64,000 nt of DNA, taken from NCBI GenBank assembly GCA_937995515.1, contig CALKJZ010000025.1, positions 1 to 64,000 on the forward strand. Direction: 5' to 3'. The stretch comes from an uncultured Sphingomonadaceae bacterium (lineage in GTDB: Bacteria; Pseudomonadota; Alphaproteobacteria; Sphingomonadales; Sphingomonadaceae). This document shows positions 57,776 to 64,000 of this stretch, one piece after another. The notes beneath the pieces are model-generated. The model ran no database searches and was not told where the DNA came from. It saw only the letters and a list, made by a program, of their open reading frames with translations. Made by a program: the position numbers and the translations under genes. Each line of letters starts with the position of its first letter. Position 1 is the stretch's first letter.

Positions 57776-58951
57776 TCAGAAGGAGGGCATGGTCCGGCGC
57801 ATGAACTCGTCGAACATCGGCACGGTAAAGCCGGTGTCGCCATGGGCGGGGGAGTAGAGCATGCCCTTGGCGATGAGCGAGGAGCGGATGGGCGCGAGCT
57901 GTGGCGGCTTGCGGCCCATGCGCTCGGCGATGTCGGCCGAACGGTGGGGGCCGGGGCCGAGTTCGGCCATGGCGCGCATGTAGCGTTTCTCCGAGGGCGT
58001 CAGCCGGTCGAACCGCACGCGGAAGAAGCTGCGATCAAGCTCGGCGCGCGCGGTCACGCCCGCATTTTCCACATCCTGCAGCGAGATGGGCGAGGCGAAG
58101 GCGAGATCCCAGGCGTGCTTGCCCCATTCCTGCAGGAAATAGGGATAGCCGCGGGTCGCGCGGATGATCGCATGGACGGCCTCGGCCTCGATCGTCTCCT
58201 CCTCCCGCTCCACGGGGATGACGATGGCGTTCCACGCAGCGCCCTCGTCGAGCGCCGAGACCTCGGCATATTCGAACAGCCGCTCGGTATAGCTCTTGGC
58301 GCGGCCGAGCTGCCCGATGAGCGGCGGCAGGCCCGCTGCGAACAGGCCGAGCGGCAGGTTGGCCTGCGAGACGGCGTGCAGCGCGGCGACGAGCGCTGCA
58401 AGCTCGTCCTCGCGCACATATTGCAGCTCGTCGATGAACAGCACCACGGCGGTGCCCCGCTCGCGCGCGGCCTCGCCGATCGCCAGCAGAAGCTCGGACA
58501 GATCGAGTGCGAGATCGCCGGAGTCGGCAAGGCCGCGGATGGGCGCGAAATCGACCCCGACCTCGATGTCGGCATATCTCACCTTGAGCTTCACGAAGCC
58601 CGCAAGCGCGGCGAGCGCCTTTCGCGCGCCGGCCTTTGCCGCCTCCGCCCGGTCGAGCTTCAGCAGCGCCGACCGCAGCGGCCCGGCGAGCAGCGCGGGA
58701 AGCGAGCGGTCCTCGGGCGCCTCGATCCGCACGGGCAGGAGCCCGCGCGCCTCGGCATCGGCGCGGATCTTGCCGAGCAGCACCGTCTTGCCGGTGCCGC
58801 GCAGCCCATAGAGGACGAAGCTCCGGGCCGGCCGGCCCATCGCCATCCGGTCGAGCGCGATACCCGCGCGCTCGATGAGCTCGTCGCGCCCGGCAAGTTC
58901 CGGCGGCTGGCTGCCGGCGCCGGGCGCAAAGGGGTTCCGCAGCGGGTCCAC
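57776..58951 (-). CDS. AAA family ATPase with C-terminal winged-helix-like region
   Basis: VLYGLRGTGKTVLLGKI Walker A, TAVVLFIDELQYV Walker B; GTG start proposed at 58951. Confidence 0.82.
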   Translation of the reverse strand: MDPLRNPFAPGAGSQPPELAGRDELIERAGIALDRMAMGRPARSFVLYGLRGTGKTVLLGKIRADAEARGLLPVRIEAPEDRSLPALLAGPLRSALLKLDRAEAAKAGARKALAALAGFVKLKVRYADIEVGVDFAPIRGLADSGDLALDLSELLLAIGEAARERGTAVVLFIDELQYVREDELAALVAALHAVSQANLPLGLFAAGLPPLIGQLGRAKSYTERLFEYAEVSALDEGAAWNAIVIPVEREEETIEAEAVHAIIRATRGYPYFLQEWGKHAWDLAFASPISLQDVENAGVTARAELDRSFFRVRFDRLTPSEKRYMRAMAELGPGPHRSADIAERMGRKPPQLAPIRSSLIAKGMLYSPAHGDTGFTVPMFDEFMRRTMPSF

Positions 58952-58998
58952 CCGGCGGCCTTTGCCGGTGGCCCGCCTCCGGGGCAAGCGGCCCCGGC

Positions 58999-60180
58999 TC
59001 AGGCCGGCCGGATGCGCAGCAGCCGCGCGTCCGGTTCGTCGGTCAGCACATAGACAAGGCCATCGGGCCCCACCCGCACGTCGCGCACGCGCGCGCCGAT
59101 GCGGATGCGCGTCTCGCCGGCGTGGCGGCCGCTCGCGTCGAGCCGGATGCGGCGCACATCCTCGCTCATCAGTCCGCCGGCCAGCAGGCTGCCATCCCAG
59201 CCGCGAAAGGCGGTGCCGCGATAGACCGCAAGCCCGGAGGCCGCAATCGACGGGGTCCACACCGAGACCGGATCGACCATTCCGGGCCGGGAGCGCTCGC
59301 TGCTGATGGGGGCATCCCAATATTCCACCGAATGGGTGACCAGCGGCCAGCCATAGTTTGCGCCCGCAGCCAGCCGGTTCAGCTCGTCGCCGCCCTTTGC
59401 GCCATGTTCGGTTGCCCAGATGGCGCCGGTCTTCGGGTCGCGCGCAAGCCCCTGGATGTTGCGGTGGCCGATCGTCCACACGCGCGGATCCCAGCCGCGG
59501 CGCGAATTGGCCGCCCCGGGGTTGTCGCGCGCGGGCTCGCCCGCGGCCGTCAGCCGCAGCACGGAGCCGAACCAGCTCTTCGGGTTCTGCGCCTGCTCGC
59601 GGATGTTGCGCCCGTCGACCAGGTTGCGCGGGTTGGGGTTGCCGCCATCGCCCACGGACATGAGCAGCGTGCCATCCGGCAGCCACGCAAGGCGCGCGCC
59701 AAAATGCTGGCCGCCGACCTTGGCGATGGGGTTGCGGGCAACCTCCCGGACCTCGGTCAGGCGGTTGCCCTCGAGCCGGGCGCGGCTGAGCGCGGTGGCA
59801 TTGGCCTCCTGCGAGCCGACCGCATGGGTGAAATAAAGCAGGCCGTTGCGCGCAAAATCGGGGTGCAGCGCCACGTCCATGAGGCCGCCCTGGCCGATGG
59901 CCGCCACCTGCGGCACGCCGGCAAGCGGGGCTCCCACCGAGCCGTCTGCGGCAATGATCCGCATGCGCCCGGGCCGTTCCGTCACCAGCATCCGGCCATC
60001 GGGGAGGAAGGCGAGCGCCCACGGGTGGGCAAGACCGCGGGCGACGGTTTCCACCCGCACCCGTTCCTCGGGCACCTCGAAGGCGACAATGGGCGGGTTG
60101 GCTGCGGCTGCAGCCGGCAGCAGCAGGGCGGCAGGCCAGAGGGCAGTCGGCAGGCGCATGGGCATCGTCCTTCGCATCAC
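58999..60180 (-). CDS. PQQ-dependent sugar dehydrogenase (soluble aldose dehydrogenase family)
   Basis: LAHPWALAFLPDGRMLVTERPGRMRII, GQGGLMDVALHPDFARNGLLYFTHA, IWATEHGAKGGDELNRLAAGANYGWP. Confidence 0.93.
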   Translation of the reverse strand: MMRRTMPMRLPTALWPAALLLPAAAAANPPIVAFEVPEERVRVETVARGLAHPWALAFLPDGRMLVTERPGRMRIIAADGSVGAPLAGVPQVAAIGQGGLMDVALHPDFARNGLLYFTHAVGSQEANATALSRARLEGNRLTEVREVARNPIAKVGGQHFGARLAWLPDGTLLMSVGDGGNPNPRNLVDGRNIREQAQNPKSWFGSVLRLTAAGEPARDNPGAANSRRGWDPRVWTIGHRNIQGLARDPKTGAIWATEHGAKGGDELNRLAAGANYGWPLVTHSVEYWDAPISSERSRPGMVDPVSVWTPSIAASGLAVYRGTAFRGWDGSLLAGGLMSEDVRRIRLDASGRHAGETRIRIGARVRDVRVGPDGLVYVLTDEPDARLLRIRPA

Positions 60181-60318
60181 GGGAGGCAGGCCTGTGGGGC
60201 AAAGGGCTATGTGGGGTCGCGTGCGCCGTGCACCAACCGGTCAAAAATCGGCGGTCTGCGACCGGGAACGTTCGCCCCGGCCCGAACCCGGGCTGGAGGC
60301 ACCATCGGGGGACCTGCC

Positions 60319-61040
60319 ATGCGGCGGGCAGGCGTGCAAGCACCACCATCGAAAACCGGCGCGGCGGGAAGGCCCCCGCTGGCGGCGGGCCGGGGGGTCG
60401 GCCTGTTTGCCGCCCGCGCGCCGCGCGTCTTCTCGAAGTCCGGACTGGTCGGAATCGCCATCCTTGGCGCGGCCTTCTTGGTCCTCAACATCGGCGGCGA
60501 TCCGCTGGCGCCCCCGGCGCCGCAGGTCGCGGCCGCCCGGCAGGCGCCGCGTTCGGGCGACAGCCTGCCCGGCCCAGTCTGCAGACGGAGACCGACCTGT
60601 TTGTCGCCCGGGTGCTGGCAACGACCGAGGACAGCTGGAGCGCGATCTTCGCCGCCGCCGATGTGATCGCGCAGGGGTTGCCACCATGTGCAGGAGGTCA
60701 CCGGCATCACCCGCCAGCTGGAGGCGCTGCAGACGCGCGCCCGCACCCGCGCCGAGGCGAACCGGGCGCTGGTGCGCCTCGAGCTGCAGGCGGACTGTTT
60801 CGCCGGCGTGTGAGCCGCGCGCAACCGCGACATCCCCGACCGCGGGGATTTCGAGGACGGGGGCGCAGGCGCAGCCGCGATCGGCGACGACACGCTGATG
60901 CAGGCGGCCGGCGCGCGGGTGGTGCCCGATGCCTTCACCCACGGCACCAGCGCCCAGCGGGTCCGCTGGCTCAACACCGGCTTTGCAGCGGGCGACCCTT
61001 CGACCTGCGATACCTTCGCCCGCGCCCATGCGGAGCTCTG
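60319..61040 (+). pseudogene. neutral zinc metallopeptidase (YpfJ-type), decayed
   Basis: pieces in changing frames: [63 protein letters not shown]...[71 protein letters not shown]; catalytic region missing, internal TGA at 60811. Confidence 0.85.
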
Positions 61041-61102
61041 CATTTCGGATCGCCCGTCTTACTGGACGGGTTTCCTTCGCCCGCGCCCATGCGGAGCTCT
61101 GC
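61013..61102. repeat. 29-bp direct repeat (ccttcgcccgcgcccatgcggagctctgc), 2 copies, period 61 bp, enclosing a hairpin
   Basis: 61013-61041 and 61074-61102; hairpin cccgtc-ttactg-gacggg at 61053-61070. Confidence 0.93.
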
Positions 61103-61117
61103 GCCGGGCCTCGCCGG

Positions 61118-62014
61118 TCAGCCCGGCTGCGGCAGCGTCTCGAGAAAGGATCGCAGGGGGCCCGGCGGTGTCTCGCGCCGCGACCAGCAGCGGATGTCGA
61201 GCGCGATCTCGACCCTTTCCTCGCCCGGCCACATCCGGACCAGCCGGCCATCGGCCAGCGCGTCTGCCGCCACGGTCTCGGGCAGCCATGCAAGCCCGAG
61301 CCCGCCAAGCGCCAGCGCGCGCAGGCTTTCGGCAAGCGCCGACACGCCGACCACGCGGAACGCAAGGCCGAGGCCGGCGAGCACCGGCTGGACCAGCTCG
61401 TGCGACACGCTGGTCGGCGTGTAGGCAAGGAGGGGCAGGAGGGCGCCGGAGTCGGCGGCAAGCCGCGCAACCTCGGGGTGGGCCACGGGCACCATCCGGT
61501 CGAGCCGGATGCGGCGGCTGTCGAACCGGTCGCGCGGGCCGGGGGTGCGGTGGTGGGCATAGGCGACCACCACATCGCCGAAGTCGCTCTCAAGCGCCTC
61601 GAAATAGGCCTCGATGCCCTGCACGCTCGGCAGGATCTCGACGCTCGCCTCGGGCCTTGCGGCAAGATAGGGGCTGACGAGCGTCGGCACGACATAGGCG
61701 GCCAGCGTGTGCAGGGTGATGATCCGCACGCGCGCGCGCTCGGCCGAGACCCGGCTGCGCAGGTCGTGCCGCGCGGTGCGCGCGATGCCCACGATCCGGC
61801 GGGCGTCCTCGAGAAACGCCTCGCCCGCCTCGGTCAGGCGCACGGGCAGGGTGCTGCGGTCGATGAGCTCGGTTCCCAGCCAGTGTTCGAGCGACTGGAT
61901 CCGCCGCGAGAAGGCCGGCTGGGTCACATGCCGCTGGCGCGCGGCACGCCCAAAGCTGCCACTGTGGGCAAGCGCCAGAAAATCCTCCACCCACTTGATG
62001 TCCAACTGTGGCAT
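61118..62014 (-). CDS. LysR family transcriptional regulator
   Basis: WVEDFLALAHSGSFGRAARQRHVTQPAFSRRIQSLEHWLGTELIDRSTLPVRLTEAGEAFL. Confidence 0.94.
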   Translation of the reverse strand: MPQLDIKWVEDFLALAHSGSFGRAARQRHVTQPAFSRRIQSLEHWLGTELIDRSTLPVRLTEAGEAFLEDARRIVGIARTARHDLRSRVSAERARVRIITLHTLAAYVVPTLVSPYLAARPEASVEILPSVQGIEAYFEALESDFGDVVVAYAHHRTPGPRDRFDSRRIRLDRMVPVAHPEVARLAADSGALLPLLAYTPTSVSHELVQPVLAGLGLAFRVVGVSALAESLRALALGGLGLAWLPETVAADALADGRLVRMWPGEERVEIALDIRCWSRRETPPGPLRSFLETLPQPG

Positions 62015-62055
62015 CCCTGCATCGGCGCCCGTTCCGGATGCCGGCCGCCGCATCT

Positions 62056-62072
62056 CATGCCGAATCGGCATG
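62056..62072. promoter_or_regulatory. candidate LysR box CATGCCGA-a-TCGGCATG (fits T-N11-A)
   Basis: perfect 8-bp arms around a 1-nt centre, in the LysR/TonB receptor divergent region. Confidence 0.7.
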
Positions 62073-62198
62073 GGTCTGTCTATTGAGCAACCACACCATT
62101 GCCGCAAAGGTTGCAATACGGGCCAGGGCGCCGGGAGACGCTGCCGTGCCGGGGCACAACCGGCCGACGCACGGAGCCCGAAGAGGAGATGGCCTTGC

Positions 62199-64000
62199 AT
62201 GACCCCTTCGCTTCCTTCTGCCGGCGCGCTTGCGGCCCTCGCCCTGTCTGCGGCGGCATCGGCCCAGCCGGCCACCCCGCCGGTGCCCGCTGCGCCCCCG
62301 GCCGGGCCGACAGCGCCGAAAGGGCACGGGGAACCCGGGGCCGGGGAGACCGGGGACGCGCTGCGGCCCGACGAGATCCTGGTCATCGGCTCCAACATCC
62401 GCGGCGCGGCCGATACGGGCGCGCTCGCCGTCTCGGTGCTGACGGCTGAGGAGCTGCAGGCCTTTTCCGCCTCGTCCACCGGCGAGCTGTTCGAGAATAT
62501 CGCCCAGGCCGGTGCGGCCGAGATCAATCCTGCATCCGATGGCCCCAATGCCGCGCGCGGCGATGTGGCAACCGTCAACCTGCGCGGCCTTGGCACCGGC
62601 AACACGCTGGTGCTCCTCAATGGCCGCCGGATCGCAGCCCACGCCGTCAACGAGGATATCGGCGCCACGCCGCGGCAGGTCACCAATGTCAACGCCTTCC
62701 CCGTCACCGGCATCGACCGGGTGGAGATCCTGCGCGATGGCGCCTCGGCGCTCTATGGCGCCGATGCCACCGCAGGCGTGGTCAACACCGTGCTCGATGC
62801 CCGCTTCCGCGGCACGCGCATCACCACCCGCACCCAGTTCCTCACCGAGACCGGCCACCAGGAATGGTCGGTCGATGCGGGCACCGGCTTCCGCTCGCAG
62901 GACCGCCGCACCCGGCTCCTCCTCTCGGGGCGCTACTTCTCGCGCAACGGCCTGTTCGCAAGCGAACTCGGCCCGCAGTTCAGCACCGTCGACAAGCGCG
63001 GTTTTCTCGGCGACAGCCCGTTTGCGACCCAGACGACGGCCTTTCGCAACACCTCCATCTCCTCGCCCTTCGGCCAGTTCCAGGCCGGGCGCGTGAACGC
63101 GGATGGCGTGTTCGTTGGCCAGCGGGCGCGGGTTGGCAACACCAACATGACCAACACCTCGGGCGTCTTCAGCATCCGGCCGTGCGGCACCGGCACCGTC
63201 ACGCAGCTGATCACCACCGTCGAGGGCTGCATCGGCCTTGGCGCCGGCAACCTCCCTGTCGGCCTCCGCTACGACTTCAACCGCAACCAGCCCAACAATG
63301 CGCTGAACCAGGGCGTGGAGATCAGCGTCAGCCCGATCCTGCGCAAGGGCCGCCAGTTCGTCTCGCGCGCCGAGCGGATCAATGCCTATGGCATCCTCGA
63401 GCACGATCTGGCCGGCGGACCGCAGGTCTTTGCCGAAGTGCTGTTCTACCGCGCGGATACCGAGAGCAACCGCGCCACGCAGCCGCTCGACAGCGGGCTT
63501 GCCTTCCTCATCGTGCCCAAGGCGAACCACTGGAACCCGTTCGGCCCGCTCGGCAGCCCGAACCGCATCCCCGGCCTCAGGCTGACCGACGTGCCGGCCG
63601 AAGGCCTCGACGTCCTCATCCAGAACTGGCGGCCCACCGAGCTCGGCCCGCGCAACATCCGCGTGGCCACCGAAACCTATCGCGTGCTGGCCGGCCTGCG
63701 CGGAACGCTCGGCAGCTGGTCGTGGGAGACGGCGCTTGCGCACAGCAGCAACAGCACCCGCGACGAGGAGGACAACCGGCTGTCCAAGACCCTCCTGCAG
63801 CGCGAGCTTTCGAAGTCGACCCCGGATGCCATCAACCCCTTCGGCGGGCCCAATGCCAACACGCAGGAGCAGCTGGACCGGGCGCGCATCAGCAGCGTGA
63901 ACCGCGGCACCACCACGCTCACCACGGGGGATTTGCGCGTGTCGTCGGCCGAGGCGATCAGGGGCTGGGCGGCGCCGATCGGCCTTGCCTTCGGGGCCGA
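62199..64000 (+). CDS. TonB-dependent receptor, truncated by window edge
   Basis: open to window end, absent from ORF track; DEILVIGSNIRGAADTGALAVSVLTAEEL, VNLRGLGTGNTLVLLNGRRIA, VEILRDGASALYGADATAGVVNTVL. Confidence 0.93.
   Translation, partial: MTPSLPSAGALAALALSAAASAQPATPPVPAAPPAGPTAPKGHGEPGAGETGDALRPDEILVIGSNIRGAADTGALAVSVLTAEELQAFSASSTGELFENIAQAGAAEINPASDGPNAARGDVATVNLRGLGTGNTLVLLNGRRIAAHAVNEDIGATPRQVTNVNAFPVTGIDRVEILRDGASALYGADATAGVVNTVLDARFRGTRITTRTQFLTETGHQEWSVDAGTGFRSQDRRTRLLLSGRYFSRNGLFASELGPQFSTVDKRGFLGDSPFATQTTAFRNTSISSPFGQFQAGRVNADGVFVGQRARVGNTNMTNTSGVFSIRPCGTGTVTQLITTVEGCIGLGAGNLPVGLRYDFNRNQPNNALNQGVEISVSPILRKGRQFVSRAERINAYGILEHDLAGGPQVFAEVLFYRADTESNRATQPLDSGLAFLIVPKANHWNPFGPLGSPNRIPGLRLTDVPAEGLDVLIQNWRPTELGPRNIRVATETYRVLAGLRGTLGSWSWETALAHSSNSTRDEEDNRLSKTLLQRELSKSTPDAINPFGGPNANTQEQLDRARISSVNRGTTTLTTGDLRVSSAEAIRGWAAPIGLAFGA

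Noticed and set aside
58952-60349. N-terminal extension of the AAA ATPase ORF
   Set aside because: It is the alternate frame of the PQQ-type dehydrogenase; a GTG at 58951 gives a sensible ATPase start.

Overview
High-GC, gene-dense chromosomal window that looks like an alphaproteobacterium, probably Sphingomonadales-like (TonB receptors, PEPxxWA-CTERM proteins, AstADB, Lrp). I worked by eye from the sequence and the supplied ORF track; no database search was run. Main blocks in order: MgtC-like protein; tRNA-Ser(GGA); TPP enzyme plus M20 hydrolase; 3-oxoacid CoA-transferase A/B; histidine phosphatase; two PEP-CTERM proteins (one frameshifted) around a rho-independent terminator; rlmN; gltX; a tightly coupled four-gene operon (two unrecognised proteins, DyP-type peroxidase, atypical P450); a type II secretion operon (prepilin peptidase, gspC-D-E-F-G-I-J-K, and a gspL with an apparent C-terminal GspM domain); alpha/beta hydrolase, crotonase, quinone oxidoreductase, GMC oxidoreductase, epoxide hydrolase; EamA-like transporter; oligopeptidase B-like S9 peptidase; thioesterase; Lrp regulator with astA-astD-astB; fliS-fliD; RNase E; GlsB-like protein; DUF885; Hsp20; two TonB-dependent receptors downstream of a racemase/NTF2/NTF2 operon with a divergent GntR regulator; AAA ATPase; PQQ-type sugar dehydrogenase; a decayed zinc metallopeptidase (YpfJ-type) pseudogene; LysR divergent from a third TonB receptor that runs off the window. 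Best leads for an undescribed system: the P450/DyP/two-orphan operon (11746-16397), the GspL-GspM fusion, and the racemase + paired NTF2 + TonB receptor operon. Short direct repeats at gene junctions recur throughout the window.
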